A DNA stretch of 64,000 bases, from positions 3,596,001 through 3,660,000 of the forward strand of contig NZ_CP066149.1 of the NCBI RefSeq assembly GCF_023206395.1, read 5' to 3'. The stretch is from Vibrio sp. ED004 (lineage in GTDB: Bacteria > Pseudomonadota > Gammaproteobacteria > Enterobacterales > Vibrionaceae). Of the stretch, positions 41,704 to 53,600 are shown in pieces. Position numbers and translations under genes: made by a program. The first letter of the stretch is position 1; each line of letters begins with the position of its first letter. The notes beneath the pieces were generated by a model. It saw only the letters and a program-made list of their open reading frames with translations, searched no databases and was not told where the DNA came from.

Positions 41704-41777
41704 GTATAACCTCATGATAATTGTTGGGTACAAGGCCCCTATTCCGACTCCCTTTACCAGTACTTACCGCTTCATTA

Positions 41778-42755
41778 TTAGAACTCGTTACTGAAAAAGC
41801 TGTCTTTCAACTGACACATTAAAGCCGCACGTTTGTGCGGAAATTCAAATTCTTTTACTTTGGCAAATCCATATTTCTGCAGATATCCGATCATCTTGTC
41901 GTTATCGGCTCTTGGCTCGCTAACAATCTTTTCTGTACGGGGATCTGATAGATAGATGAAGTGGCAAACGGAAGGCAGCCAAGCCGCTACTTTATGTGCA
42001 CCACGGTGGGATTCTTCACCGACCAGCATATGAATACCCCGGTCATAATCCCCTGCCGCGTAATAAGGTGCGATTCGGTCTTCTTTGGTCCAGTACACTT
42101 CGACGTAGGCGAAAGGCTGATTGTCTAAACACACAATAAGAAGCTGATTTTTGGTGTTTTTAAGTGATTCTTCTAAGTACTGTTTGTGTTCTTCCAGTGA
42201 GCCAGTTTGCTCCCAGAAATTCGCAACACGTTGGCTATTTTGCCACTTATTGAAGAGGGTTAAGTGCTTGTCGACATCTAAGCCTTCGAGAGTGAGAACA
42301 GCGTTAAGATCGGGAATATAACGGCGATACAACTCACCCAATAAGGGCTTGGGTCTCGCCGGATGATACCCTGCTGCGTCGAGGATTTGCTTATGCGGGT
42401 AAAGGTTATGATTCTGGTTTTTTAGCCAAAGATCAGGTGTTTGCATAACGGCTTCACGCCATAACACCTTTAAACCTTCAGCAGTTTCAAAACACAAAGA
42501 ATCCAACACTTCGCTTTTAAACTGTCCGAGTTCAATCGTTCGAATCTCAGGGTTAGCAGAGAACAGAATGGCAAATGCAGAAAGTTGCTCCGTATTGAGC
42601 GCTGTCATTTGAGTTAAACGCCAAAACTGATTTGTTTCACGCACCACTTCAACCACACCGGAACTTACTTCCACGCAGTAACTGTCTTGTGCCTCACTTA
42701 GAGAAACACTCTGCCCATCGGGCAGAGTGTTCAAAGGCTGGCGGTTACCAGTCAT
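41778..42755 (-). CDS. IucB-like siderophore hydroxamate N-acyltransferase
   Basis: A 325-aa protein. The N-terminal half is an unrecognised extension. The C-terminal half is a GNAT of the IucB/AlcB/RhbD family, with RYIPDLNAVLTLEGLDVDKH, GDYDRGIHMLVGEESHRG and the PRADNDKMIGYLQKYGF catalytic region. It should acetylate N5-hydroxyornithine from acetyl-CoA to give the Fe(III)-binding hydroxamate. It overlaps the receptor gene by 11 bases, so it is co-expressed with uptake. Confidence 0.88.
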   Translation of the reverse strand: MTGNRQPLNTLPDGQSVSLSEAQDSYCVEVSSGVVEVVRETNQFWRLTQMTALNTEQLSAFAILFSANPEIRTIELGQFKSEVLDSLCFETAEGLKVLWREAVMQTPDLWLKNQNHNLYPHKQILDAAGYHPARPKPLLGELYRRYIPDLNAVLTLEGLDVDKHLTLFNKWQNSQRVANFWEQTGSLEEHKQYLEESLKNTKNQLLIVCLDNQPFAYVEVYWTKEDRIAPYYAAGDYDRGIHMLVGEESHRGAHKVAAWLPSVCHFIYLSDPRTEKIVSEPRADNDKMIGYLQKYGFAKVKEFEFPHKRAALMCQLKDSFFSNEF

Positions 42756-44940
42756 AGGTTACGCTCGCAATTACGTTACGGCGATCACCGTAGAAGCAGT
42801 AGAAATCACACGTAGCCACGTACTCTTTGTCTGCTAAGTTCTTCGCTGCAACTTGGAACTTGTAATCTTCAATACGGTAGCTTAATGTTGCGTCAAATAA
42901 TGTGTATGAAGGAACAACGTTCGTTTCTGTATTATCGGCGTATGAATCACCAACGTAACGAGCACCTGCACCAATCGTTAAGCCATCAAGAGGACCATTT
43001 AGGAAGCGGTAATTTGCCCAAGCTGAAGCAAGTTGGTCAGCAATTTGTGATGGCGTGTTACCTACATTACTGCTTGTCGAATCTGCTGTTATTTCAGAAT
43101 CAATGAATGACACGTTACCAATTAACGTTAGCTCTTCTGTTACGTTAGCCACGGCTTCTAGTTCAATACCACGGTTACGAACTTCACCAATTTGCGTTAA
43201 CTGGCTATTAACAGTGCGTGCTAGGTTTTCTTTCGAGACTTCAAATGCCGCTATGTTGAAGTAGCCTTCAAAGCTACGCGGTTGGTATTTCAAACCCACT
43301 TCATACTGTTCGCCGCGTTCTGGTTTAGCCGGGTCGCCATTTACGTCAAGTTGAATAATAGGATTGAACGACTGTGCGTAACTAACGTATGGCGTAAAGC
43401 CATTATCCATTAGGTAAGCAACACCTAAGTTGGTTGTCCATTCTTCGTTATCAACCTTAGTTTTCTTGCCTGTCGTGGTGTTGTGAGTCTTGTTTTGGGA
43501 ATCGTCGTAACGAACACCGATTTGTACTGCCCACTTATCCGCAATCATCATTTGATTTTGTAAATACAAACCTAATTGATTGTTTTTGGTTTTCGTCGTT
43601 TCACGATCTGCTTCTGTATAGATCTGGTTATTAGTTGGGTTGAACAGCGAAATGTTTGTACCGTAGCTTGGATTGAATATGTTGAACAATGGGTTGCCGT
43701 CAGACAGGACAACAGGGTCCCCTGTTAAACTGTTTAGGGGGTAGTCTTTATTTTCAATATCAATGGTTTGATAGTCAATACCTGCTAAAAGAGTATGGTC
43801 TACAGCACCTGTAGTGAACTTATGAACTACACGATTATCAATGTTAAATGCATCAGATGTACCTTCTTCTGTCGTTGCACCACGAACAACAGAAGTATTA
43901 GTTGGATCTAACGGGCCATAACCCAAATCTTTCGCGTAACCAATCGTGTACATTTGACGGAGGTTAATGTCCATCTTACTGTAACGTGTGTTCTGCATGA
44001 AGTAGGTACTGTCATTGAAATGGTGTTCAAATTCATAACCTAATGACAGTTGTTCACGCTCGAACGTTTCCCAATCTGTATTACCTACTGCTGTGCTATC
44101 ACTGATTTTGCCATTTGGATTCGAGGTTAACGTTCCTTCCATTGGTAAAAACTGTAGGTACGGGTCGGAATCATCTTTCTGGTAGCTAGTTAGCAGTGTG
44201 ATTTTTGTGTCGTCTGTGAATTTATAAGCCAGAGAAGGAGCGATAAAAATGCGTTCAGCTTCTACACCATCGACACGACTGCCATTTTTACGACCAAGTG
44301 CTTGCAGGCGAAACGCCATTTTATCGTTAACTTCAGAGTTCACATCTAAGCTAATTTGCTTGCGATCATCAGTACCGTATTCGATAGCAAACTGACCCGA
44401 ACCACCATCAAACTGTGGGCGCTTGCTGATTACGTTAATAACACCACCAGGAGGGGTTTGGCCGTACAACGCTGATCCTGGACCACGTAAGATTTCTACA
44501 CGCTCCAAACCAAACGGGTCGATTTGCCAACTGTAGAAACCGGATGAATACAAACGCGTTCCGTCTTGATACAAGCCACTGTTTGCTTGCTGAAAACCAC
44601 GGATAACAAACCAATCTTGCTTGTTGTCTTCACCAAAATAATTCGCTTGGATACTCGGTGTGTATTGCAATGCATCGGCAATACTGATTGACGCTCGGTC
44701 GTCCATCTGCTCACGAGTAACAATAGAAATTGCACGTGGCGTCTCGCCTATCGCAACGTCTGTTTTGGTTGCCGTGCGACTGCTTAATCCCACGTAACTA
44801 AAATCTGGACCGACTGAACTGTCTTCTAGCTGCTGACCAATAACAACAACGGTTTCATCTTCGTTGGCCTGAACCATTCCTGACGTTATAACTAAAGCGA
44901 CCGCAAGTGCTGTTGGGGTGCGCATAAAGTGCCGATTCAT
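42745..44940 (-). CDS. TonB-dependent siderophore receptor
   Basis: A 731-aa outer-membrane receptor. It has a signal peptide (first 25 residues, MRTPTALAVALVITSGMVQA), then an N-terminal plug with a TonB-box-like DETVVVIG and RAISIVTREQMDDRASISI, an RGPGSALYGQTPPGG motif, and a 22-strand beta barrel ending VIASVTYDW. The FhuA/FpvA-like class imports ferric hydroxamates. The ATG at 44940 follows AGGAG. A Fur box precedes it, so it is iron repressed. The cognate ligand is inferred to be the siderophore made by the adjacent NRPSs. Confidence 0.92.
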   Translation of the reverse strand: MNRHFMRTPTALAVALVITSGMVQANEDETVVVIGQQLEDSSVGPDFSYVGLSSRTATKTDVAIGETPRAISIVTREQMDDRASISIADALQYTPSIQANYFGEDNKQDWFVIRGFQQANSGLYQDGTRLYSSGFYSWQIDPFGLERVEILRGPGSALYGQTPPGGVINVISKRPQFDGGSGQFAIEYGTDDRKQISLDVNSEVNDKMAFRLQALGRKNGSRVDGVEAERIFIAPSLAYKFTDDTKITLLTSYQKDDSDPYLQFLPMEGTLTSNPNGKISDSTAVGNTDWETFEREQLSLGYEFEHHFNDSTYFMQNTRYSKMDINLRQMYTIGYAKDLGYGPLDPTNTSVVRGATTEEGTSDAFNIDNRVVHKFTTGAVDHTLLAGIDYQTIDIENKDYPLNSLTGDPVVLSDGNPLFNIFNPSYGTNISLFNPTNNQIYTEADRETTKTKNNQLGLYLQNQMMIADKWAVQIGVRYDDSQNKTHNTTTGKKTKVDNEEWTTNLGVAYLMDNGFTPYVSYAQSFNPIIQLDVNGDPAKPERGEQYEVGLKYQPRSFEGYFNIAAFEVSKENLARTVNSQLTQIGEVRNRGIELEAVANVTEELTLIGNVSFIDSEITADSTSSNVGNTPSQIADQLASAWANYRFLNGPLDGLTIGAGARYVGDSYADNTETNVVPSYTLFDATLSYRIEDYKFQVAAKNLADKEYVATCDFYCFYGDRRNVIASVTYDW

Positions 44941-44993
44941 ATATTTCTCCTTCAATACGGCTATGAACCAATTGCAATAAAAACACAAACAAT

Positions 44994-45012
44994 AACGATA
45001 ATAGTTATCATT
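44994..45012. promoter_or_regulatory. Fur box upstream of the receptor gene
   Basis: AACGATAATAGTTATCATT contains the perfect palindrome GATAATAGTTATC and matches most of the 19-base Fur consensus. It lies 54 bases upstream of the receptor ATG, in the gap after the second NRPS. Confidence 0.8.
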
Positions 45013-45085
45013 GCGATTAATAATTTAACGGAGTGTACCACGTAATTTTCAAAATAAAACATCTCAGCAATAGATATTTATAAAA

Positions 45086-48000
45086 TTATTCACAATACAA
45101 ATGTCTGTATAAGTCTTTGATTACTTGATTATTCTGAACGATACCTAAATGATCCGTGTCTATAACAGCGGAATATTGGAGGTTGTTATGCTTATTCAAC
45201 CCTTTTGATAACAGCTCTGAGCGACCATTTGGCTGTCCTGCCCACCAACAATGCAATTGGGTTTTTATGCTCGGTAATTGATACCCGCGACACAAAGCAC
45301 GCATGTGTTGTTCAACAGCCCAGCTATAGAGCATTTGTTTTGCGTTGTCCGCCATGTAGCGGTCGAAGTTATTTTCCGCCAACCATGTATTAAAGACTTC
45401 TGGCCACCTTTGAGGAGGTACTGAATCGAGCAACTCTAAACATCTCTGCCCCTGCGCTTTCGTAATTGAACCAAGCAGCAATGAAATATGTTCCATGAGT
45501 TTGGTTTTTGAGGTTGGTGAGTCCCATTGGTCTTCAGCAATTTCAGTGCCTGGCACATAGCAATCGAGTAACCCAACAAACGCTATATCGTCGCCATTCC
45601 TCTCTAAACGTAATGAGATTTCCTGAGCAAGTGCCCCACCTAATGACCATCCGACTAATCGATAAGGACCATGAGGCTGGATCTGTTTGATCGTTTGGTA
45701 GTACGTCTCGGCCATATCATTAAACGAGGAATCAAATACGCTCTCTGATACAAAGCTCTGTGACTTTATGCCAAATACACTTCTATCTCCTTCGAGTGCT
45801 TGTGCGAGTCTCTGGTAACCCGTCACACGCCCTGTCACAGGGTGAATACAGAAAACAGGTTCATTCTCGCACGTTGTATTATTGAGTTTTTCTACCAGTC
45901 GCAGATTGGCTAAGCTCTGATTACTATTTGTTACTTTCGCTTCTTGTTTCATAGCACTGACAAGCGCCGTTAAACGCTCAACATACTGCTCTGCTATTTG
46001 CTCGATGCCCGCTAATGAATAGTGCGTTTTCGAAAACTCCCATGACAGGCTTAACTGCCCAGACACAACCTGAGAGTTAACAACAAGTGGCGTCAACATC
46101 TGATTTAGTCCGGATTGAGGTAGGCTTCCGTCTTCGATAGGTGTACACCAGTGTGCGAAGCCGTCACTTGAGTACTGGCCGAGATAGTTAAACGTTGCGC
46201 TTGCTCGAAAACTATCGGTCGTGTCTTTGTTTAAATACCTTACGCCATAGCCGATACCGCCATCTTTCTTAACGCTTTCTTGATAGCTTTGGGTTTGGTT
46301 GAGCACATCAAGAATATCAGGTTGGAAATGCCCAATCATTGGGTACAAACTGGTCGTCCAACCCACCATTCTTGATAGATCAACGCCTGAGAAAACAGAA
46401 TCTTCTCGACCATGTCCCTCTAAATACAGAGGAATCTCAGATTGCGCTTCACTTGTTAATACTGACACTAATGCAGCAATCAACACGCTTTGGATATCTC
46501 CGTGATTGGTGTTTGAAACACGCAATAACGTTTGAGTGAAGTCATTCGATAGTTCAGTTTTGTAAACCTGTTTATTTTGATAAAGCGCAGGAGGAAGCTC
46601 TTGCTTATTCTTGACTGAATTTGACGATTTCTGGACCAACTTATGCCAAGCGTATTGCATCAACTTTCCTTGCTCAGTAGTCGACCAGTGTTCAACTTGA
46701 CGGACGGTTTCATTGATTTCACTCGAATTCGGCATTAACTGGATAGCTTGCCCCGCAACTTGTTGTTGATACACCTTCCAAAGGTCATCTAACAGAATTC
46801 GCCAAGACACACCATCCACAGCTAAGTGGTGAATAGCTATCATCAAGCGATTTGGGGATTCTGAACATTGCACGTAACCGGCCTGAATTAATCGACCAGT
46901 ATCGATATCCATGCTTTGATGAATCTCTTGTGCAAATGCTGAAAATGCATCTTCAGAGCTCACTGAGCTTATCCAAAGGTATTGGCGTTCTTGATAAGGT
47001 TGATACTGTTGTTTCCAACGACCTTGATGCTGTTTAAATGCGAGCCTCAAACTTGGGTGTTGTTTAACCAACGCCTGAATCGCCAATTCCAGATAGTCGG
47101 TATTCATGTCTTGCTTAAGCTCAACACAGATATGCTGATTCCAATGATCAGGCTCAGGAAACTCTTGAGCAAAGAAATGAGCCTGGATCGGCATTAAGCC
47201 AAACACTTCTTCGGTCAAAACACGCTCTGTTGCTGCCTTATGGATATCCAAGGCTTCGGCTAGGTCAGTTAACGTTTTGCCTTCAAAGACTTGCTGTGGT
47301 GTTAAGTTGTAGCCCGCAACGCGTACTTTACTCACCATTTGCAAGCAAAGTATCGAATCACCTCCCAATGCAAAGAAGTTATCCGCACAACTCACTTGAT
47401 CTATGCCGAGTAGCTGCTGCCATATATCTACGAGCAACGCCTCTTGTTCGGTTTCAGGTAACACAACTGTCGCGATCGATTGAACGTTCTCATCCATAGC
47501 GGGGAGCGAGGCTCTATCAACTTTACCAGCAGGTGTTAAAGGCAATTTATCCAAGAGCATTAATTGGTTTGGGACCATGTAATCGGGTAACTCTCGTGAA
47601 AGCGCTTCGAGAATCTCATCAAGATCAAAACGGTCAGGCTCGCTACTCTGCAAATAACCAAACAACTGTTTTTGTTGGCCGGCCTCTTTCACTGCAACAA
47701 CGCAATGCTCAACCTTAGATAGTGCTTGAAGGCGGCTTTCAATTTCTCCTAACTCAACTCGAAACCCTCTGATTTTAACCTGCTGATCCACGCGCCCTAT
47801 ATATTCCATCACGCCACTTTGATTCCAACGAACCAAATCACCAGTGCGATACATACGTTGGCCTGCTCGTTTGTAAGAGCTATCTCGACTAGTCGTATCA
47901 TCTGTATTGAAAGGATCAGGTATGAACCGCTCAGAAGTTAAATCCGGTTGGTCTAAATATCCACGAGCCAACCCGACTTCACCGCCGATGTATAATTCCC

Positions 48001-50665
48001 CAACGGCGCCAAGTGCGACCTTATTGAGTTGCGAATCCAATATGTACAAACGACGTTCGCCGACAGGCTGACCAATCGGAGCATACGCACTGTCCAATTT
48101 ATCCTGAGGGTATGCACGCCAAATCATCGGTGTGACTACGGTTTCTGTTGGACCATAACCATTGATAATACGCGAAGGGTTCACGACCTTTTGCAAACGT
48201 TGATAGGTTTCAGCGGTAAAGGCTTCGCCACCAAGTGTCCAGGAGCGGACATTGATAGATGGTTTTTGATATTCAATCCAATCAAGCAACGGACCCACGT
48301 AACTCGGCGGGAAACAGGCAATGGTAATCTTTTCATTGCACAGCACCTCGCAAGTTTTCTCAACACTCCACAACTCTTGATCTCGGATGACAAGCTTGCT
48401 ACCAAAAGCTAACGGCACTGTCCAACGCTCAACGGCACCATCAAAGCTAATCGAAGCGAAGTGCAGCTCAACGTCTTCTGGTGTCATACCATATTGCTTG
48501 CCAATAGTTTGAACGTGCATAGACAAACCATTGTGGTTGACTGCCACGCCTTTCGGTTTACCTGTCGAACCGGAGGTATAAATGATGTATGCCAATTGTT
48601 CAGGGAGTATCGTTGGCATTAATTCAGTTGGTAAACATTGTCCGTTACCTAAAGATTGAGTTAAGTCTTGCTGGCGATAAATGAAAGAACTTACTTTTGG
48701 TAATGAAACGTCAAACTCAGATTGAATGTTTTGCCAACGGAGCTCTAGGCCTTGCTGGGTAATCACAAACCCCGCCTTAGAATCTTGAACCATATATGCA
48801 AGACGCTCAGTTGGATAATCAGGGTCTAGTGGTAGAAATGCCCCGCCCGCCTTCATGACTGCAACCATAGAGACAATCATTTCGACGCCTCTCTCGAACA
48901 ACACACCGATCGCTTGATCTCGAACTACGCCTTTAGCGACAAGTTTGGACGCCAATTCTGATGATGCCGAATCCAATTGCGTGTAGCTCAACTCAAAGTC
49001 TTGATGCTTTAGTGCGATGGCATCAGGTCGTGCTTTGGCTTGAACTCCAATAAGTTCAACAATTGACTGAAACTCCCACTCACCTTCTGGTTGCGATAGT
49101 TTTTCTAAAACAGATGCATCGTGTCGTGTGAGGTGATTGATTCGGGCCAGGTTGTTATCTACATGCGACTCCAGACTGCCGATGAGATGTTCAAGTACAG
49201 CATTCAACTCAACCATCACATCAGAATCGATTCGATCCTTTGAATACGTGAGCACGACACCTATTTTTCGCTCTGTCTCACGGATATCCAGTGCAATATC
49301 GAATAACGCAAATTCCCCGTTTTGTTGCTCAGCCTTCAATGTAAGTTGGCTATCTAATTGAATCTCATCAGCCAACGAACTTTGATGGTTAAAAAGCACT
49401 TGAAACAAGGGAGTTTGTCCTGCTTTTCGTTCGTAATTCTTTGGCTCACCGTCGTTTTGCTCAGCCGTGAAAGCACTGACTAACTGATCGAATGGCAATA
49501 GTTGATGTTCTTGCGCCTCAAGTACTTTGTTGTGGGCTCCTTCAATCACATCAGATAAAGAGCTGTTAGGCGTTATGGATTGCTGAATAACCATAGTATT
49601 CACAAAAAAGCCTATCAGATTAGACACTTCGTGGCGGGTACGATTCGCCATCGGTACACCGACTGATATATCTGTGCGATACGTTACCTTGGCTAAAGCA
49701 GCCTGCCATATCCCTAACCATAAGCTCGAAGTCGTTACCGACAACTGACGCGCAATCTGTTTTAGTTTGTCAGATTGCGACTCATTGAGTTCATAGCTGA
49801 TCGAACCAGCAATGCGTCTTTGATTTGGTGTAACGTCACTATGCCAAGGGAACAGTGGGCTTTGATCTGTTTGTAAAAGCTCACGCTTCCAAAACTCAAT
49901 ATGTTGCTGCCCTTTCCCCGCATCCAATAACGCGCTTTGCCAATGAGAATAATCACGATATTGAATCGCTAACTCTGGCAATTTACCTTGTTGATAAAGC
50001 GTAACGAGTTCATTTAAAAATACGCCAATCGACCAACCATCAGAAACGATGTGATGCATGACAAGCTGTAGCTTCCACGAATGATCACCGGTTCGTAAAC
50101 ATTGCATACGAATTGGCAGTTCAGTCTCAAGCTCAAACGCTTTGCCAATAAACTCCTGCTCGGCGTCTTGAATTTGCTCTTGATTCCAACTTTGAGCATC
50201 AACACCAACCGGATGCATCACCGCCGCTTTGTCGACAAACTGAATAACCTGCTCTGTGGCACTGGTAATAAAGCGTGTTCTCAACACATCATGGCGTTCT
50301 AAGACTTGGTTGACGAGCTGGGTTAATCGGTCAATATCCAAATCACCATTAACTTTGAACGTCCCCGACATATGGTAGGCACTGTTGCCTTTGTCTAGAC
50401 GATAAATATCCCACAAACGTTGTTGTGCCGGAGACAGCGAGACTTTCTGCTCAGAACCAACCGCAACAATAGGTAGTTTTTCGAAATCTAAACCTTTGTT
50501 ACTCAGCAGTTCGATAAACTTGATTTGCTCTGGTTTTCCCAGTTGTAGAAAACGTTTTGCTAACGCGTGTCTATCGATTTGTCCTTGGTTAGTCGCCTTG
50601 GGTTGAGTCGTCGCTTTTGACTGACTCTTTGTTTGTAGATTGTTCTTGTCTATTGGGTCGTTCAT
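45086..50665 (-). CDS. NRPS 2: C-A-T-E-TE (final hydroxyornithine module and release)
   Basis: An 1859-aa one-module synthetase. Domains in order: condensation (MHHIVSDGWS near 202), adenylation (YTSGSTGKPKG near 692, pocket FDGAVERW), carrier (LGGDSI near 1098), epimerisation (IHHLAVDGVSW near 1273, VDLSRMVGW), and thioesterase (GWSLGG near 1670). The A pocket is the same as in A1 and A2 of the larger NRPS, so acylated hydroxyornithine is predicted. The TE releases the finished chain. The ATG overlaps the stop of the larger NRPS gene by 4 bases, so they are translationally coupled. Confidence 0.92.
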   Translation of the reverse strand: MNDPIDKNNLQTKSQSKATTQPKATNQGQIDRHALAKRFLQLGKPEQIKFIELLSNKGLDFEKLPIVAVGSEQKVSLSPAQQRLWDIYRLDKGNSAYHMSGTFKVNGDLDIDRLTQLVNQVLERHDVLRTRFITSATEQVIQFVDKAAVMHPVGVDAQSWNQEQIQDAEQEFIGKAFELETELPIRMQCLRTGDHSWKLQLVMHHIVSDGWSIGVFLNELVTLYQQGKLPELAIQYRDYSHWQSALLDAGKGQQHIEFWKRELLQTDQSPLFPWHSDVTPNQRRIAGSISYELNESQSDKLKQIARQLSVTTSSLWLGIWQAALAKVTYRTDISVGVPMANRTRHEVSNLIGFFVNTMVIQQSITPNSSLSDVIEGAHNKVLEAQEHQLLPFDQLVSAFTAEQNDGEPKNYERKAGQTPLFQVLFNHQSSLADEIQLDSQLTLKAEQQNGEFALFDIALDIRETERKIGVVLTYSKDRIDSDVMVELNAVLEHLIGSLESHVDNNLARINHLTRHDASVLEKLSQPEGEWEFQSIVELIGVQAKARPDAIALKHQDFELSYTQLDSASSELASKLVAKGVVRDQAIGVLFERGVEMIVSMVAVMKAGGAFLPLDPDYPTERLAYMVQDSKAGFVITQQGLELRWQNIQSEFDVSLPKVSSFIYRQQDLTQSLGNGQCLPTELMPTILPEQLAYIIYTSGSTGKPKGVAVNHNGLSMHVQTIGKQYGMTPEDVELHFASISFDGAVERWTVPLAFGSKLVIRDQELWSVEKTCEVLCNEKITIACFPPSYVGPLLDWIEYQKPSINVRSWTLGGEAFTAETYQRLQKVVNPSRIINGYGPTETVVTPMIWRAYPQDKLDSAYAPIGQPVGERRLYILDSQLNKVALGAVGELYIGGEVGLARGYLDQPDLTSERFIPDPFNTDDTTSRDSSYKRAGQRMYRTGDLVRWNQSGVMEYIGRVDQQVKIRGFRVELGEIESRLQALSKVEHCVVAVKEAGQQKQLFGYLQSSEPDRFDLDEILEALSRELPDYMVPNQLMLLDKLPLTPAGKVDRASLPAMDENVQSIATVVLPETEQEALLVDIWQQLLGIDQVSCADNFFALGGDSILCLQMVSKVRVAGYNLTPQQVFEGKTLTDLAEALDIHKAATERVLTEEVFGLMPIQAHFFAQEFPEPDHWNQHICVELKQDMNTDYLELAIQALVKQHPSLRLAFKQHQGRWKQQYQPYQERQYLWISSVSSEDAFSAFAQEIHQSMDIDTGRLIQAGYVQCSESPNRLMIAIHHLAVDGVSWRILLDDLWKVYQQQVAGQAIQLMPNSSEINETVRQVEHWSTTEQGKLMQYAWHKLVQKSSNSVKNKQELPPALYQNKQVYKTELSNDFTQTLLRVSNTNHGDIQSVLIAALVSVLTSEAQSEIPLYLEGHGREDSVFSGVDLSRMVGWTTSLYPMIGHFQPDILDVLNQTQSYQESVKKDGGIGYGVRYLNKDTTDSFRASATFNYLGQYSSDGFAHWCTPIEDGSLPQSGLNQMLTPLVVNSQVVSGQLSLSWEFSKTHYSLAGIEQIAEQYVERLTALVSAMKQEAKVTNSNQSLANLRLVEKLNNTTCENEPVFCIHPVTGRVTGYQRLAQALEGDRSVFGIKSQSFVSESVFDSSFNDMAETYYQTIKQIQPHGPYRLVGWSLGGALAQEISLRLERNGDDIAFVGLLDCYVPGTEIAEDQWDSPTSKTKLMEHISLLLGSITKAQGQRCLELLDSVPPQRWPEVFNTWLAENNFDRYMADNAKQMLYSWAVEQHMRALCRGYQLPSIKTQLHCWWAGQPNGRSELLSKGLNKHNNLQYSAVIDTDHLGIVQNNQVIKDLYRHLYCE

Positions 50666-53600
50666 AGCAGCTCCAGTTCGTCCATCAATGCTGCCATGGC
50701 ATCGAATTCGTCTTGTTGATGTTCATTTTGTGTTTGATATTGAGCTTGCAAGCTATCCGTTAACGCCTGCAGGTTATTGGCCTCGAAAAAGTCTTTCAGT
50801 ACCACCTCTAAACCAAGCTCTTGATGTGCCTTAGCGACCACTCGAGTTGCTAATAGTGAATGACCACCCAGAGCAAAGAAGTTGTCGTCTAAGCCCACTT
50901 GAGGGACTTCTAGAACCTCTTCCCAATTACTCGCAAACCACAATTCCAACTCCGTTTCGGGAGCGCGGTATTCGATTGACTGCCATTCCGGAGCCGGCAG
51001 AGCCTTTCTGTCACGCTTACCGTTTGGAGAAAGTGGCATCTCACTCAACCCAACCAATATACTTGGCACCATGTAGTCAGGGAGATGTTCAGAAAGGTGT
51101 TTGTTTACAAGATCTGGTTTGTCTTGATCCCAATTGGAGTCGATGACATAGCCAACCAATTGGTCGCCAGTTTGATGCTTAAACGCAATCACAGCAGACT
51201 CTTCTACCCATTCGAGTTGATTGATCACATTTTCGATTTCTTCTAACTCAATGCGCAAACCGCGAATTTTGACTTGGTTATCCAAACGACCCAAATATTC
51301 CAATCGACCATCAGCAAGTTGAATAACTTGATCACCCGTTCGGTACATTCGGCTTCCTGATGCGCCAAACGGATTGGGTACGAATCGGTCTGCGGTAAGG
51401 TCCGGGCGAGCTAGATATTCACGCGCTAATCCAATACCCGCTAAATACAATTCACCAGGAACACCAATCGGCACAGGGTTCCAGTTGTCATCAAGTACAT
51501 GTAGCTGAGTATTACTGATCGCATAACCTATCGGGATACGCTTAGACACGGGTAACTCACACGGCCAATACGTCACATCGATAGCCGCTTCTGTAGGCCC
51601 GTATAGGTTATGTAATTCAACTGGAGCGTTATTAAGCACTTGATCAACAAGGTCGGCAGGTAGTGCTTCACCACTACAGATAATGCGTTTTAAAGAGACA
51701 CAGTCTGATATGTCTGTTTCTACCGAGAATGCGTTCAACATCGATGGCACAAAATGAAGTGTTGTCACCTGTTCTTGTTGAATGACTTCGGATAGGACAC
51801 TTGATTGGCGATGAGCTTCAGGCGGCGCGATCGCTAAGCGTGCACCAGTCATCAATGGCCAGAAGAACTCCCATACCGAAACATCAAAGCTAAATGGCGT
51901 TTTCTGCAACACACAATCGGATTCATTGAGTGCATATTCTTGTTGCATCCAATTCAAACGGTTTTGTAATGCGGCTTGGGTGTTCACCACTCCTTTTGGC
52001 AGGCCCGTTGAACCAGAAGTAAAGATCACATACAACGCCTGCTCTGGATGCCAGTGAACTAATGGTGGCATTGATGACTGCGCTGACGTATCTAGCTGGC
52101 TTAAATCGAGATATTCGCAGCCCTCACTTTCTGGCCACAAGTGCATTGAGCTTGAATCCGTAAGCAGCAAGTCTATATTCGCCGACTGCAATATATACTG
52201 AAGTCGTTCTGCCGGATAACTTGGATCCAATGGCACATAAGCACCACCGGCACGAGTGATAGCATGCAAACCAACCACTAAGTCAAACGAACGTTCAAGT
52301 CCTAAACCAACACGCGTTTCATTAGTAACCCCTCTCTCACGCAGCCAGTTAGCGAGTTGGTTGACACGATCATCAAATTGTTTGTATGTAAGGGTATTAC
52401 CTTGCATAGATAAGGCGACGGCATCTGGTGTTTTTTCAGCTTGCTGTTGAATCGCTTGTGACGGCGTCACGAACGTACCCCAATCAAGGGAGGTGTTATT
52501 GAACGCTCGACTTTGTTGTGTTGCATTCTCATCGATCAAATGAAGTTGGCTAACTAACTTATCACTATTTGTAGCTATCCTATCTAAAAGTAATAGCCAA
52601 TGCTCAAGCAACGCTTGTGCGAAATCTTGCGTGAAAATCGGAGACACATAGCTTACGAAACCAAGCCACTTACTTTCGGACATCTGTTGGATATCCATAC
52701 CGATTTCGAGCTGAGCATTCACAACACCCGGATCAAATGGCTCGACATCGAGTCCTTGCCAATCGAACAAGGATTGCTCATCAAAGCTCTGGAAGTTGAA
52801 ACTGGTTTGGAACACTGGGTGGTAGCGCAGATTTCCGGTAATCCCCAGTGATTCAACCAACATTTCAAATGGGAAGCCTTGTCGCTGTAGTGCCTGTTCG
52901 GTGAATGACTTCACTTGATTCAGTAAACCAGAGAAAGACAGTTCTCCACTAAATTGAGCCGGAATAACCAAACTGTTAATGAAGCAGCCTTGCATCGTCT
53001 GTGTTTCAATCTGCGTTCGACCCGCAACTGGCACACCAACACGTACTTGCTCTTGGCCGGAATACTTGTGCATCAGCAAGTGCCACAACGTCAGCATGAC
53101 ATTAAAAGGAGTCGTGTTATGCGATACAGCTAATGCAGTGATATTGGAAACTTGCTCACTTGTCAGTTCAAAGTGGAGTCGGTTACCTCGCGTATCCGCT
53201 TGTTCTCTCGACAAGTCACTGTGCAATACCAGTGGTTCAATGTCATATTTCAGCGCATTCAACCACCATGCTTTTTGTTCGGATGCTTCTTCAGATTCAA
53301 GCCACTGCTTTTGCCAATTCGCATAGTCTGCGTACTGAAAATCATTCGTAATTTCAGGTGTTCGTAGCCCCTGTCGTTTCGTTTTCTCTTCACTTCTGAT
53401 CATGGACACATAGCAATCAGCCAATTCTGAAAGCAGTTGCTGCATGGCGATTCCATCACAAATAATATGGTGCGCGACAATAAGCAATTCGCCCTGTTTA
53501 ACATTCGCTGATGTCTCAGGTTTACCGATTATCCAATCAAATCGAATCAGCGAACCTTCAGAAAAATCAAACGGTTTAGCAATCAGATCTTGGTACGCAG